A stretch of DNA of 64,000 bases from Photobacterium swingsii (GCF_024346715.1 NZ_AP024853.1:682001-746000), one strand, 5' to 3'; positions 32,864 through 43,271 are shown, counted from the first letter of the stretch. Translations and numbers: made by a program. Notes: generated from the letters alone by a model not told the origin.

Positions 32864-34183
32864 ATGTCTGATCTTCTCGCCACTGCGGTTGCTTCCACAC
32901 AAGCTATAAACCCAGCAACAGCGCAACTTGTCCAACAACAACAAATGATGATGCAACTCGCGCTCATTCCGACACTAATGCGTAAATTTTTCCCAATGAC
33001 GAATGTGATTCAACACTACGCATGGGGTAGTACATCATCCATTAATCAGCTTTTTGATATAAAAAATCCAAGCGCAGAGCCCCAAGCCGAAGTATGGATG
33101 GGGGCACACCCTAATGGTTGCTCGACAGTCGGCTATGGTGAGCACGCGACCAAGCTTTCAACGCTGATCGATTGTAACCACAGGTTGTTTTTAAGCGAGC
33201 AGATCGCTAACCGTTTTGGTGAACTGCCCTATCTATTTAAAATTCTAGCCGCAGAAAAAGCCTTATCTATCCAAGTACACCCTAACAAAGCACAAGCTGA
33301 ACGAGGCTTTGCTGTAGAGCAACAACAAGGCATTCCACTGGATGCGGCTAATCGTAATTATAAAGATCCGAATCACAAACCCGAATTGGTTTACGCCCTA
33401 ACCTCATATCAAGCAATGAATGGCTTTCGATCAATCGATCAGATCATTGCCAACTTTGAGCAGCTTGCGATCCCCGAGATCAAAGCATGGTTAGACGAAC
33501 TCAAAGCCAACCTAACCCCTCAAGGGCTCGCGACTTTCTTTTCTGCTTTGCTGTCGATGACAGGCCAACAAAAAGATCAGGCGCTTGCCAAACTGAGTAG
33601 CTATGCCAATGAATATGCCAAGAAATATACCAATCAATCAGATGACCCACTGTTTGCTTTAATTGCTGAACTTGAGCACCAATACCCTGGCGATGTCGGC
33701 TTATTTGCACCACTGCTGCTTAATGTGATTACGCTGGAACCAGGGCAAGCCATGTTCTTAGATGCGGAAACTCCACATGCTTATATCAAAGGTACTGGTC
33801 TTGAAATCATGGCGAACTCAGATAATGTACTGCGTGCCGGTCTGACGCCTAAATTCATGGATATCGACGAGTTGGTCGCCTGTACACGTTTTGATGAAAA
33901 GCCCTTTGATAGCTTATTGTTGCAGCCCAATAAATCGGATGATATTTGGGACTACCCTATCCCTGTTGATGATTTCAAGTTTTCCATTATTCAACATTCC
34001 CACCAAAGGATAATGTACACACATAGTGCTGAGATTTTACTTCCGCTCGACCAAGGCATGACGCTCACCCACCCAGACGGTGAATCTTGTGTGATTGAAA
34101 AAGGCCAATCCGTGTTTATTCCTGCTTATGCACAAAGCTACCAAATTGACTGTGCTGGACGTGTCGCACGCGCTTATAACTAA
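32864..34183 (+). CDS. manA: Mannose-6-phosphate isomerase, type I
   Basis: Interconverts mannose-6-phosphate and fructose-6-phosphate. The zinc-ligand regions are visible: IQVHPNKAQAE (Gln, His), HKPELVYAL (Glu) and TPHAYI (His). The family start NVIQHYAWGS lies about 45 residues in, so this protein either carries an N-terminal extension or starts later, at MRKFFP; the exact start is unsettled, with no good ribosome binding site. It lies downstream of the A-B-C PTS enzyme, as in V. cholerae. Confidence 0.9.
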   Translation: MSDLLATAVASTQAINPATAQLVQQQQMMMQLALIPTLMRKFFPMTNVIQHYAWGSTSSINQLFDIKNPSAEPQAEVWMGAHPNGCSTVGYGEHATKLSTLIDCNHRLFLSEQIANRFGELPYLFKILAAEKALSIQVHPNKAQAERGFAVEQQQGIPLDAANRNYKDPNHKPELVYALTSYQAMNGFRSIDQIIANFEQLAIPEIKAWLDELKANLTPQGLATFFSALLSMTGQQKDQALAKLSSYANEYAKKYTNQSDDPLFALIAELEHQYPGDVGLFAPLLLNVITLEPGQAMFLDAETPHAYIKGTGLEIMANSDNVLRAGLTPKFMDIDELVACTRFDEKPFDSLLLQPNKSDDIWDYPIPVDDFKFSIIQHSHQRIMYTHSAEILLPLDQGMTLTHPDGESCVIEKGQSVFIPAYAQSYQIDCAGRVARAYN

Positions 34184-34227
34184 ATGGTAAGCCTAAATAC
34201 GCCCTAAAATGATTCAACACTAACAAT

Positions 34228-34252
34228 GCCTCGCTTATGCGAGGCTTTTTTA
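34228..34252 (+). terminator. Terminator after manA
   Basis: Stem GCCTCGC/GCGAGGC with a TTAT loop and a six-T run. Confidence 0.9.
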
Positions 34253-34454
34253 TTTCGGCATTTAATTGAAATTATAACTTCATTTGATGAACCAGCTTAA
34301 TTAATGTGATCTTGTCGATATAATATTAATGACGTTAGTCACACTTAAAATAGGGTGATACAAAAGTATAGTTGATGGTCTTTTTTTACTATTTCTGATT
34401 TTCTCATCATGGCTTAATTTAAACGTATTACTTAAATACCTCTCGAGTCACAAA

Positions 34455-34895
34455 ATGATCACTAAACTAACAAACGTTAATCTTATTAAAAAAGAATTAT
34501 CGGCGAATACAAAAAAAGAAGTTTTTGCCGAACTTGCTCAAATGTTGTTTGATAATAATCGTATCAACAGTAAAGAAAGTTTTTTGGACGACGTCGAAAC
34601 TCGTGAAGCCATAAGTGTCACATCAACCGATGGTATTGCTTACCCACACTCAAAAAGTAAAGCCGTCATAGAGCCTGCAATCGCAGTTGGTGTAAAGGCT
34701 GGCGGGATTGATTACGACGATGAAGACGGTATCAAACCAAGCGTATTCTTTATGATTGCATCGCCTGATAACGGTGCTGATCACCATATTTACGTTCTTC
34801 AAGAATTATTTGGAAAATTCAGCGAAGAATTTATTGAAGATATCCATAACGCGAAAGATGAACAGCAAATTCTAACTACTTTAATTAATTCATAA
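34455..34895 (+). CDS. PTS fructose-family EIIA
   Basis: A 146-residue free EIIA with active His in GIAYPHSKS (about 60-68). It is homologous to the EIIA domains at 26362-28230 and 30864-32777. It is 12 bases before the EIIC-EIIB gene and shares its operon; together they make one complete permease. In the paralogue at 26362 the same three domains are fused into one chain. Confidence 0.88.
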   Translation: MITKLTNVNLIKKELSANTKKEVFAELAQMLFDNNRINSKESFLDDVETREAISVTSTDGIAYPHSKSKAVIEPAIAVGVKAGGIDYDDEDGIKPSVFFMIASPDNGADHHIYVLQELFGKFSEEFIEDIHNAKDEQQILTTLINS

Positions 34896-34907
34896 GGCGC
34901 AATAATC

Positions 34908-36308
34908 ATGAGTACAATAACAGCTCAAGCACCTAGCAATAACAGCGACTTTAAAAAGACGCTAAGTGTTTTAAAAGGTCACCTTTTATTTGGCACATCT
35001 CACATGCTACCTTTTATTGTAGCGGGTGGTGTATTACTTGCTCTTGCAGTAATGGCATCAGGTAAAGGTGCGGTGCCAGCTGATGGATTATTAGCTGATA
35101 TTTCAAATATCGGTATTAAAGGTTTAGTGTTATTCCCAATTATTTTGGGTGGTTTCATCGGATATTCTATTGCAGATAAACCGGCACTGGCACCCGCGAT
35201 GATTTCATCAGGAATCATGGCTGATATGGGCGGTGGCTTCCTTGGCTGTATCGTGGCAGGCTTTATCGCTGGTGGCGTTGTATTCCAACTGAAGAAAATC
35301 CCACTGTCAGCAAATATGACCGCGCTAGGTGCGTACTTTATTTACCCTCTGCTTGGCACGCTAATTTCTGCTGGTGTTGTTCTTTGGGGCATCGGTGAGC
35401 CAATTAAGCTCTTTATGGCATCGATGAACGAATTCCTGGCATCTATGGCAGGAGCATCAAAAATCGTTCTAGGTACTATTTTAGGTGGCATGACGGCCTT
35501 TGATATGGGCGGCCCAATCAACAAAGTGGCAACCCTATTTGCTCAAACGCAAGTTGATACTCAACCTTGGCTAATGGGTGGTGTGGGCATTGCAATCTGT
35601 ACTCCTCCTCTAGGTATGGCACTTGCTACCTTTATGTTCAAAAAGAAATTTACCAAACAAGAGCAAGAAGCAGGTAAAGCGGCAGCGATCATGGGCTCTA
35701 TTGGTATCTCTGAAGGTGCAATCCCATTCGCAGCAAATGATCCAATGCGTGTTCTTCCATCAATTGTTGCCGGCGGTATCGTAGGCTGTGTGTTTGGCTT
35801 CCTAACCGATGTACTACTACATGCACCTTGGGGTGGCTTAATCACAGCACCAGTTTCTAGCAACATTCCAATGTATGTTGTCGGTATTGCACTTGGCTCA
35901 TTAACAACAGCACTTATCGTTGGTTTCTGGAAACCTGTTGCACAAGAAGAAGCGGAAGATGAACTGGTTCAAAACACAACACCAGTACAAGCAGCACCTG
36001 TTGCGGGTGAAGGCGAATACGATGTTGTTGCTGTCACTTGCTGTCCTTCTGGCGTAGCTCATACCTTTATGGCAGCGAAAGCACTAGAAAAAGCAGGCGC
36101 AGCGGCAGGCATCAAGATCAAAGTTGAAACCCAAGGTCAAAATGGCATTCAAAACCGCATTACTGACTTAGATGTTGCTAACGCAAGGCTTGTTATCTTG
36201 GCGCACGACATCCAAGTGAAAGACGCACACCGCTTTGCAAACGCTAACGTCTTCGAATGTTCAACCAAAGAAGCAATGAAACAAGCAGCAACACTGATTC
36301 AAGGATAA
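34908..36308 (+). CDS. PTS fructose-family EIIC-EIIB
   Basis: A 466-residue permease. EIIC is about 10-345, with GGMTAFDMGGPINKVATLFAQ. A Glu/Gln/Pro linker is followed by EIIB (about 365-466) with phospho-Cys in TCCPSGVAHTFMAAKALEKAG. Its sequence is strikingly close to the A-C-B enzyme at 26362-28230. The phosphoryl donor is the EIIA just upstream. The substrate is unknown within the fructose/mannose class. Confidence 0.9.
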   Translation: MSTITAQAPSNNSDFKKTLSVLKGHLLFGTSHMLPFIVAGGVLLALAVMASGKGAVPADGLLADISNIGIKGLVLFPIILGGFIGYSIADKPALAPAMISSGIMADMGGGFLGCIVAGFIAGGVVFQLKKIPLSANMTALGAYFIYPLLGTLISAGVVLWGIGEPIKLFMASMNEFLASMAGASKIVLGTILGGMTAFDMGGPINKVATLFAQTQVDTQPWLMGGVGIAICTPPLGMALATFMFKKKFTKQEQEAGKAAAIMGSIGISEGAIPFAANDPMRVLPSIVAGGIVGCVFGFLTDVLLHAPWGGLITAPVSSNIPMYVVGIALGSLTTALIVGFWKPVAQEEAEDELVQNTTPVQAAPVAGEGEYDVVAVTCCPSGVAHTFMAAKALEKAGAAAGIKIKVETQGQNGIQNRITDLDVANARLVILAHDIQVKDAHRFANANVFECSTKEAMKQAATLIQG

Positions 36309-36423
36309 TACGGCTTTACGCTAGTAATTACTTACAAAGTCATTGGCTAGCAAAGCTTGTTCAAACGATACCCTGAGTGTATAAAACTAAGTATGGAGAA
36401 TAAGATTCCCCCATATTCTCTAC

Positions 36424-36453
36424 AAAAAGGCGCTGAGTAATCAGCGCCTTTTC
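36424..36453 (+). terminator. Terminator after the EIIA/EIICB operon
   Basis: Stem AAGGCGCTGA/TCAGCGCCTT with a GTAA loop and flanking A and T runs. The rest of the 300-base gap before the lipoprotein gene shows no clear site. Confidence 0.88.
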
Positions 36454-36608
36454 ATATCTGCCATTCACACTTACCCCGGGGGAATATAATCAAAACGCCC
36501 CTTGCCATCATAACAACAAAGCATATTTTTGACCCCAATCATAACCCTGTCGCATCAGACATCTACAATCCCTTTTCGTTATTTACAGTTCAAACATTAA
36601 GGGAATTT

Positions 36609-37682
36609 ATGCGTTCTAATACAAAATTGATCGGCTTATGCTTAATTTCATCAATCGGGTTAAATGGCTGTGGAAGTGATAGCGATAACTCTGAGAGTAA
36701 CAATCAATCTGAACCCAGTAACCTTTACCCGCACATTAAGGTTCAAAATGATGACTCAGCGATGAATGCAACCAGCCATTGTTTTAATGAGAATGCAAAA
36801 TTCCGTACTGACCATTTTATTATTGGTAAAAAAGGCAATGTCAGTGACGATAAGTTACAAGAAATTGTACGTATTGCACAAAATACGTTCAACATAGACT
36901 TAGCAGCTTACAGCTGGAATACATGGGCAGATCTTAACGTTGATTACACACATCCACTAGAAGTTTGTGTCATTGCCAGTGAAGGCTCCAACGGTGCAGG
37001 TAACGCATTAGGTTTTGTTATTGGCCCAAATCGTTCAGGTGAAAACTTAGATAACCTGATCAAACACGAACTCAAACACACTTACCAAGCACGCTTGATC
37101 GGTCCTACTGGCCTCAATGATTCTCACACCTGGTTTGCTGAAGCTGTCGCAACCGCACTTTCTACTAATGAGACCGCTAGCGATAGCCAACTTAATGCGT
37201 TTATTACACAAACAGGTATGGCACCAACTCAAGTCACTCATGATGGGTTGCAACAGGCCGTCAATTTAAAACTCACTGACGCAAGCAGTGAATATGGCGC
37301 ATACAATATGGTACTGCGTTACCTCAATACGCAAGGGGCTCGCACACAAGATTTTTGGCAGGTTTTTAAGGTCATAAATCAAATTGAACAAAGCTGTAAA
37401 ACTGCTCACCAAAAAGCAATTAACAATGGTGAAATGGTGAACCCTATCGACCCACAATCGACGTCATGCAGCGGCAAAAGTGATACTTACCAATCAGGTG
37501 CAACAAAATGGCGCGGACACATTATTTCAGGCTCTATAGACGATCATATTGCGCCAAATACAGAGCCCGGAATCTCTAAATTCCAAGCTGCATTTGATTA
37601 TGTCATGCAACCTTATAGCGTTACTTACGATAGTCTTGATGACAACGCAGCGTTTCGAAATACTGTAATTAACGGCATGTAA
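36609..37682 (+). CDS. Lipoprotein with gluzincin-type HExxH metalloprotease motif
   Basis: A 357-residue secreted lipoprotein; the lipobox is LNGC with Cys about residue 21, followed by a Ser/Asp/Asn-rich tether. The mature domain contains HELKHTYQ (about 152-159) and, 20 residues on, TWFAEAVA. The HExxH plus downstream Glu matches gluzincin peptidases of the Peptidase_MA type. Four or more other cysteines suggest disulfides. A cell-surface zinc protease is likely; the substrate is unknown. It stands alone, followed by a strong hairpin. Confidence 0.75.
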   Translation: MRSNTKLIGLCLISSIGLNGCGSDSDNSESNNQSEPSNLYPHIKVQNDDSAMNATSHCFNENAKFRTDHFIIGKKGNVSDDKLQEIVRIAQNTFNIDLAAYSWNTWADLNVDYTHPLEVCVIASEGSNGAGNALGFVIGPNRSGENLDNLIKHELKHTYQARLIGPTGLNDSHTWFAEAVATALSTNETASDSQLNAFITQTGMAPTQVTHDGLQQAVNLKLTDASSEYGAYNMVLRYLNTQGARTQDFWQVFKVINQIEQSCKTAHQKAINNGEMVNPIDPQSTSCSGKSDTYQSGATKWRGHIISGSIDDHIAPNTEPGISKFQAAFDYVMQPYSVTYDSLDDNAAFRNTVINGM

Positions 37683-37719
37683 TCTCTCATCTATTCTAAT
37701 ATAAAAACAGAATTCAAAC

Positions 37720-37758
37720 TTCCTCACGTATTGCTTATACACAGCAAAACGTGAGGAA
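37720..37758 (+). terminator. Long hairpin after the HExxH lipoprotein gene
   Basis: Arms of 10 and 5 base pairs (TTCCTCACGT and TTGCT with their complements), separated by a single A-A mismatch, with a 7-base loop. No T-run follows, so it could be a terminator aided by Rho, or an mRNA 3' shield. Confidence 0.6.
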
Positions 37759-38163
37759 ATAATTAAGATCATGGCTTAATTTACTCATTAATAGCATGAA
37801 CGAAGTAAGTGCTGACTATTTTCTTCACCTTGAGGTATAAAAATAAGTGATAGTCATCAAATTAAAATCAGATAAAAGACGATAAGCTTATAAATAATAA
37901 AAATGGGCATCTCACCACTGTTCAATAATCACTCACACCCATGATGCGGCATCAGTTTTTCACCAAAGAATATAAACTCAGCTGCACATTAAATGCGTAA
38001 TTTTACTTTTCACTTTTTAATAAGTTTAAATAATACAGATCAATAAAAGGCGCAATTGTCACTTTTATTAATAATCAATCATTTACACATACCCTTGCCG
38101 AATACATTATTGCGCCTTTATCTCTACAGAGGGTAATAGGATCTCAGTCCTTGATAGAACATA
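37759..38163. other. Control region of the Cache chemoreceptor, with long-range inverted repeat
   Basis: About 400 gene-free AT-rich bases. AAAGGCGCAAT (38046-38056) is repeated inverted as ATTGCGCCTTT (38109-38119), a perfect 11-base match 52 bases apart. Between them is TGCCGAATA, resembling a sigma-28 -10 element, but no good -35 precedes it. Confidence 0.5.
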
Positions 38164-40200
38164 ATGTGGAAAACAATTAATAATAAAAGCATCGGCTTCC
38201 AATTAAAGCTGGTGATTAGCGTATTACTTATAATCGCTTTTTCTTCCGTAGCTGCGATTGTTTATCGTAATTCCGCAGATATCTTGCTAGAAGAAACACT
38301 ACAAGAGCAACAATCTAAACTGGAAGCCATGGCTGAAAGTATTGCGGGACAATTCAATATTTATTTAGAAAGTGCCAAAGAACTGGAAAGTGCATTTCGT
38401 CTCGGTTATATGCACGGTCTTAAAATTGAAAACAATACCGTCAACTTTGCTGGACAGTCCGTACAAAATGTCACTCTGAATGGTAAATCAATGATCAACG
38501 ATACTGAAGTCGTTGACCGTTTTACTCAAAATACAACCGCTATCGCAACCCTCTTTGTAGCATCAGGTAACGATTTTGTACGCGTAGCGACATCACTAAA
38601 AAACAATAGCGGACAACGCGCTCTTGGCAGTAAGTTAGGGCTAAACCACCCTGGCTATAACAAGCTGATGAACGGCCAACCTTACTATGCCAAGGTTGTG
38701 TTATTTGGCCACGATTACCTTACCTATTACTCTCCAATTAAAGATGCAAATGGACAGGTTGTTGCTATTTCCTTTATTGGACTTTCTATTGAAGAAGCTT
38801 CCAAAGCCGTATTTTCGAGCGTGAGTAATGTTCGTTGGGGTGATACTGGCTACACCATAGTGATTGATAATGACAAAAGTAACCTAGGTGTATATCTGTA
38901 CCACCCAGAGAAAAAGCAGAAAGGTGAATCTATTCTTAATGTTGCCGACTACAACGGTAACAAACCTTTTGCTCAACTCTTCGAATCCACAAGTGGCTTA
39001 ATCAAGTATCCATTTGAATATAATGGCGTCGTCGGTGAAAAATACCTTGTCTATACAGAAGTTCCAGGCTGGAATTGGAAGCTACTCGGTGGCACATTCA
39101 TTCAAGAAGTAACCAAAGGTAGTCAGCAATTACTGACTATTATTGTTATTGTCGCACTTGTTGCTGGCATCATTACTTTCATCATTTTAGGGTTTTACCT
39201 AAATAAAATGACAACACCTCTAACCACACTCGCAGGCTACATGGATCGTCTAGGCCAAGGTGAAGTCACTCTATCTATGGAGCAAGGTAATATCCACTCA
39301 GGTAATGAAATCGAACGCCTTACAGGTGGTGTCCATAATATGGCCGCCAAATTAAATGAACTGGTTGGCTCAATTCGCAATACCAGCGAATCAGTTCAAG
39401 GCCAAGCAACCAGTGTTTCTGACGATGCGCAACACAGTCTAAGTCAATCAGATATTCAGCAAGAACAAGTAGAGCAAGTTGTTACCGCTATCGAAGAGAT
39501 GGCGTCATCTGCGAAATCAGTGGCTGAACAAGTTGAATCCATTGCTGAAAGCGTCCGTTCTGCTAATGAGGATAGCGCTTCGGGTTCAGAGTTAGTTTCA
39601 CAAGTTAGCGTTGAAGTCGCAGAGTTAAATGATCAGTTAAGACAGTCGGCAGACGCTATTGATAGAGTTAGCCATGAGAGCGATAACATTCAGTCAGTGA
39701 CTCGCATGATCGATGAAATTGCTGAACAAACAAACTTATTAGCATTGAATGCAGCAATTGAAGCAGCACGAGCAGGCGAGCAAGGTAGAGGTTTTGCCGT
39801 GGTCGCCGATGAGGTTCGGACACTGGCGCATCGCACACAAGAATCAGTGAAAGAAGTGGTAGGTATTATTGAACAACTACGCGGCTGTACAAGCAGTGCC
39901 GTCACCATGATGTCTGAGAGCCAGAAGAAAGGGAAGCTAGTCACAGAGCAAGCAACCCAAGCCGGTTTAGCGTTAGAAGGGATTACGACTCAGGTGACGT
40001 CTATTGCAGCCCAATCAGAAGTCATAGCTGCTACTTCAGAAGAGCAAGCGCAAGTCTCACAAGAAATTGCCACCAATGCAACGGAGATCAGTAACCTGAA
40101 CCGTCAAGGGCGCGATATTGCCGCTCAAACATCGCAAAGTGCTAATAACCTGCAAGGGTTGTCGAAGGAACTTCAACAACAAGTTGACTACTTCCACTAG
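38164..40200 (+). CDS. Methyl-accepting chemotaxis protein with Cache-type sensor
   Basis: A 678-residue chemoreceptor. TM1 is about 15-35. The periplasmic region (about 40-320) has two PAS-like Cache modules ([29 protein letters not shown], then [11 protein letters not shown] and GWNWKLLGG), as in Cache3-Cache2 fusions. TM2 is about 325-345, followed by HAMP and a signalling tip [19 protein letters not shown]. It ends ...QQQVDYFH without a CheR-binding pentapeptide. The ligand is unknown. Its own promoter region and terminator make it a single-gene unit. Confidence 0.92.
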   Translation: MWKTINNKSIGFQLKLVISVLLIIAFSSVAAIVYRNSADILLEETLQEQQSKLEAMAESIAGQFNIYLESAKELESAFRLGYMHGLKIENNTVNFAGQSVQNVTLNGKSMINDTEVVDRFTQNTTAIATLFVASGNDFVRVATSLKNNSGQRALGSKLGLNHPGYNKLMNGQPYYAKVVLFGHDYLTYYSPIKDANGQVVAISFIGLSIEEASKAVFSSVSNVRWGDTGYTIVIDNDKSNLGVYLYHPEKKQKGESILNVADYNGNKPFAQLFESTSGLIKYPFEYNGVVGEKYLVYTEVPGWNWKLLGGTFIQEVTKGSQQLLTIIVIVALVAGIITFIILGFYLNKMTTPLTTLAGYMDRLGQGEVTLSMEQGNIHSGNEIERLTGGVHNMAAKLNELVGSIRNTSESVQGQATSVSDDAQHSLSQSDIQQEQVEQVVTAIEEMASSAKSVAEQVESIAESVRSANEDSASGSELVSQVSVEVAELNDQLRQSADAIDRVSHESDNIQSVTRMIDEIAEQTNLLALNAAIEAARAGEQGRGFAVVADEVRTLAHRTQESVKEVVGIIEQLRGCTSSAVTMMSESQKKGKLVTEQATQAGLALEGITTQVTSIAAQSEVIAATSEEQAQVSQEIATNATEISNLNRQGRDIAAQTSQSANNLQGLSKELQQQVDYFH

Positions 40201-40244
40201 CAGCAACGTGCTTTAGCACAAAGAAAGTGCCAAAGACAAAAAAC

Positions 40245-40272
40245 AAGGAGAGGCACTCGCCTCTCCTTTTTT
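40245..40272 (+). terminator. Terminator after the Cache chemoreceptor
   Basis: Stem AAGGAGAGGC/GCCTCTCCTT with an ACTC loop and a T-run. Confidence 0.92.
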
Positions 40273-40350
40273 ATCTCGCTTGTTTATATAAATTAGGCAT
40301 CCGCTCTGTTAGCTTGATCCTGCAAGGAAAAAAAGCGAATCGAAAAAGTA

Positions 40351-40851
40351 TTACAAGAACTTCTCGATAAGCACTTCGTCAACATACTCACCGCGAACTT
40401 TGGCATGCTGCTTTGCCGTCCCTATCACTTCAAAGCCTTGACTAAGGTAGGCAGCCAAAGCACGCTCATTATCACTACGAACGTATGCAAAAAGCTTTCT
40501 GTATCCCTTCTCTTTTGCCACTTCAAATGTCGCTTGGAACATCAACTTAGCAATACCTTGGCGATGAAAATCACTGCTCACAAACGTACCAATAATACCA
40601 ACATGATCAAAGGCACGTGTATAATCTGCAAACGGCTCTACTGGTTGGAAACCAGCAATTACACCACTTTCTTGATGTTCAGCAACGGTGAAAATGCCTC
40701 GCTTGGGAAAACTTTGGATAAAAGCTTTTTCTTCTGCAGCAGTAAAAGTGGTATCTAAGACTGTGTACAAGCCCTCTTCAACTATAGGGTTGAGCACTTG
40801 CGTAATACCTTCAGCATCGTCTAAAGATACATTTCTTATTTTAAAAGTCAT
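40351..40851 (-). CDS. GNAT N-acetyltransferase, 166 aa
   Basis: An acetyl-CoA dependent acetyltransferase. The motif FHRQGIAKLMFQA (about 94-106) is the CoA pyrophosphate loop, and YVRSDNERALAAYLSQGFEVIG (about 122-143) is the C-terminal part typical of amino-acid or small-molecule acetyltransferases of this fold. It is monocistronic and convergent with the chemoreceptor. Substrate not identifiable. Confidence 0.86.
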   Translation of the reverse strand: MTFKIRNVSLDDAEGITQVLNPIVEEGLYTVLDTTFTAAEEKAFIQSFPKRGIFTVAEHQESGVIAGFQPVEPFADYTRAFDHVGIIGTFVSSDFHRQGIAKLMFQATFEVAKEKGYRKLFAYVRSDNERALAAYLSQGFEVIGTAKQHAKVRGEYVDEVLIEKFL

Positions 40852-41023
40852 TTTTAAGCGTCTTTATTACTTTCATTTTTATTATCAGAACAGCATCTTA
40901 CGAAACTTTGTCGCTGAAATCATTACGATTAATAAGAGGGACGTAGACAAAAGACCTTAACTACTAATTTGAGTCAATCAGGGATCACACGCAGCTGAAG
41001 TTAACATCACAGCAGTAAAACCC

Positions 41024-41062
41024 AAAAAGCCTTCCTACCGAGCGTAAAGGTAGAAAGGCTTT
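41024..41062 (-). terminator. Terminator after the CyuA-family gene
   Basis: Stem AAAGCCTT-CCTACC paired to GGTAG-AAAGGCTTT, with a T-run on the minus strand. Confidence 0.82.
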
Positions 41063-41104
41063 ATAAGTAGCATATAAATCTAGTGTGCGGCTTAATTTAA
41101 GCCC

Positions 41105-42493
41105 TTACTTTTGAACCATGATTTCTAAAATCTGAACATCTGTTTGTGTCATTGCGCCATTGGCTAATGCGGATAAATTACGAATCGTCGCATCCACATC
41201 ATTATCAACGATGCCTTCCTCGCCTGTGACACGAATACCATCAAGGGCCATCATTGCCGCTTTAATAGCAGCACTGGCTGAAGACGATACTTTCATTGCA
41301 CAACTGGTTTTCGCACCATCGCAGATAATACCTGTAATATCACCAATCATATTACAGATAGCTGCACTAATATGTGCAAACTGACCACCAAGCAACCATG
41401 TCATACCCGCCACTGCGCCCATGGATGCCGTTGTCGCCCCACACAGTGCTGACAATTTGTTTTGATGGCTCTTAATATAAATCGCCATTAAGTGTGACAG
41501 CATCAATGCGCGGATCATGGTTTCACGATCGGCCTTTAAGTGCTCTGCAACAACAACAACAGGCATAGTCGCCGCAATACCTTGGTTACCAGAGCCTGAA
41601 TTACTCATCGCGGGCTTCATGGCACCATCCATGCGCGCATCTGAAGCTGCAGCCGTACGGCGCATAATATCAGTCAGCAAGTCTTTACTTAGCAAACCAC
41701 GGTCGATATTGCGCTGGAAGGTGGCACCGATTTGCAGACCGTATTTACCCGTTAGCCCTTCTAACGATAAGGCATCGTTAAGTTGATAAGCTTGCTCGAT
41801 GAATGCAATATCCTCTAGTGGTGCTGTCGTTGCAAACTCATAGACATCAAGTGCCGTGGCATCGGCAAACGGTGAAGCATCTTGCTGCGATTTATCACTC
41901 GCTTGAACGGGTTCTGCTGTGTAAATAATACTGTTATTTTGTCGGATTTCGATAACTTGAGTATGCGCATCTGCAATAGTGACAGAAACCGACTGTTCAT
42001 TAACAAATAGCGTCACTTGAGCATAAAGAATATGAGCAACTGCCGCGACACCAACAGAAACACGCTGCTCATCAAGTAGCACTTTTGCTTTAGCGACATC
42101 GTCAAGCGTGATTGATTTTAACACTTCAAGACCAGCATCAGGATCACCCGCCAGTGCGCCAACAGCGGCAGCAATTGGTAGCCCTACCATACCCGTACCT
42201 GGAACACCGACACCCATACCATTTTTCATGAGGTTAGGTGAAACCAAAACTTCAATGCGTAATTGCTCATTACGAGCTTCGTCTTGAAGCGGGTCTAAAT
42301 CGGCAAGTCGGCGCATCGCAATGGCCGCCCCTAGCGCAACAGAAACAGGCTCAGTACAACCGAGTGCTGGGACAACTTCTTTCTTAACGATATTAGTAAA
42401 ACCATTCCAAAATTGCTTGTTCACGTTATTCACCACTAGAGTATGCGAAAGGCAGTAGCCACTGCCTAAGTGCTTATTAGAAAAGGCATTCAT
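41105..42493 (-). CDS. L-cysteine desulfidase/L-serine dehydratase family protein (UPF0597, CyuA/YhaM-like)
   Basis: A 462-residue enzyme of the UPF0597 family, whose members include the [4Fe-4S] L-cysteine desulfidase that releases pyruvate, ammonia and sulfide. Putative cluster cysteines are present: ALGCTEPVSVALG (about 44-56), SALCGATTAS and CDGAKTSCAMK near the C-terminus, the usual positions. GVGVPGTGMVGLP (about 94-106) is another family landmark. The N-terminus may be extended by about 20 residues. It is monocistronic with a terminator. Cysteine versus serine specificity cannot be read here. Confidence 0.86.
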   Translation of the reverse strand: MNAFSNKHLGSGYCLSHTLVVNNVNKQFWNGFTNIVKKEVVPALGCTEPVSVALGAAIAMRRLADLDPLQDEARNEQLRIEVLVSPNLMKNGMGVGVPGTGMVGLPIAAAVGALAGDPDAGLEVLKSITLDDVAKAKVLLDEQRVSVGVAAVAHILYAQVTLFVNEQSVSVTIADAHTQVIEIRQNNSIIYTAEPVQASDKSQQDASPFADATALDVYEFATTAPLEDIAFIEQAYQLNDALSLEGLTGKYGLQIGATFQRNIDRGLLSKDLLTDIMRRTAAASDARMDGAMKPAMSNSGSGNQGIAATMPVVVVAEHLKADRETMIRALMLSHLMAIYIKSHQNKLSALCGATTASMGAVAGMTWLLGGQFAHISAAICNMIGDITGIICDGAKTSCAMKVSSSASAAIKAAMMALDGIRVTGEEGIVDNDVDATIRNLSALANGAMTQTDVQILEIMVQK

Positions 42494-42719
42494 GCCCTTA
42501 GTTATTATGTGGGTAAATATAACGCTAACTTCATAAAAAAGGTTTGCTTTATGAGATATAAAACAGCCCCTTTATGGGAAATATTTCTTCAATATATAAC
42601 TAAAAGAGGGAAAATTTCTAAATATGACGAGCATCACAAAACAACAACCTACTAAGTTGAGCTAAAAAGCTACATGTTAGTTGCAAACTTAGCATAATAA
42701 GTTAGTTGAAATGTTAGTA

Positions 42720-43172
42720 TTAACACCAACGCCTTACTTGCTGGCAGTAGTCAGAAAAAGCCTCCCCAAATTTCAACTTAAGCGCCTCTTCTTCAGGCTC
42801 AATTTGGAAATGATTCATATAGCTAACAAAAATGATGATCATCACAGCAGGTGATAACGCACCTAAATAAAACCATGCGGCAGTCAAAAAGAGCACTAAG
42901 CCTAAATACATAGGGTTACGTGAATACTGATAAATGCCGCTCGTCACTAAACTGGATGCATTTTTGGGTTTGTGCGGATTAACCGTCGTACGTACTCTGG
43001 AAAACGACAGCACACCTGATAACCCCAAGAGTGCACCAAGTAAACATAACACCAAGGCAACAGCTTGCTGTCCCCAAAAAGAAAACACCCATAATGGCCA
43101 ATGTTGCGCCAACAAATACATACAGCCAAAGGTAATTATCATTAATAACGGTGGTGGTAACTTTAAATACAT
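42720..43172 (-). CDS. ICMT/PEMT-family membrane methyltransferase
   Basis: A 150-residue integral membrane protein with four hydrophobic segments. The C-terminal signature YSRNPMYLGLVLF (about 83-95) and EPEEEALKLKFGEAFSDYCQQVRRW matches the isoprenylcysteine carboxyl methyltransferase-like family, which uses S-adenosylmethionine. Bacterial substrates are mostly unknown; lipids or quinone-type molecules are possible. It is divergent from the DUF3010 gene. Confidence 0.85.
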   Translation of the reverse strand: MYLKLPPPLLMIITFGCMYLLAQHWPLWVFSFWGQQAVALVLCLLGALLGLSGVLSFSRVRTTVNPHKPKNASSLVTSGIYQYSRNPMYLGLVLFLTAAWFYLGALSPAVMIIIFVSYMNHFQIEPEEEALKLKFGEAFSDYCQQVRRWC

Positions 43173-43271
43173 ACTCTTTTTCTACCCAAAACGGATTTAA
43201 CTGAAAAACACAACTGACAAACTTCACAAAAATGCTTAAAATTGCCCACTAATCAAATGATAGGTGAATAC

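Noticed and set aside
38100..38115. Sigma-28 promoter for the Cache chemoreceptor
   Set aside because: The -10-like TGCCGAATA has no TAAA-type -35 at the correct distance. Kept only as a note.
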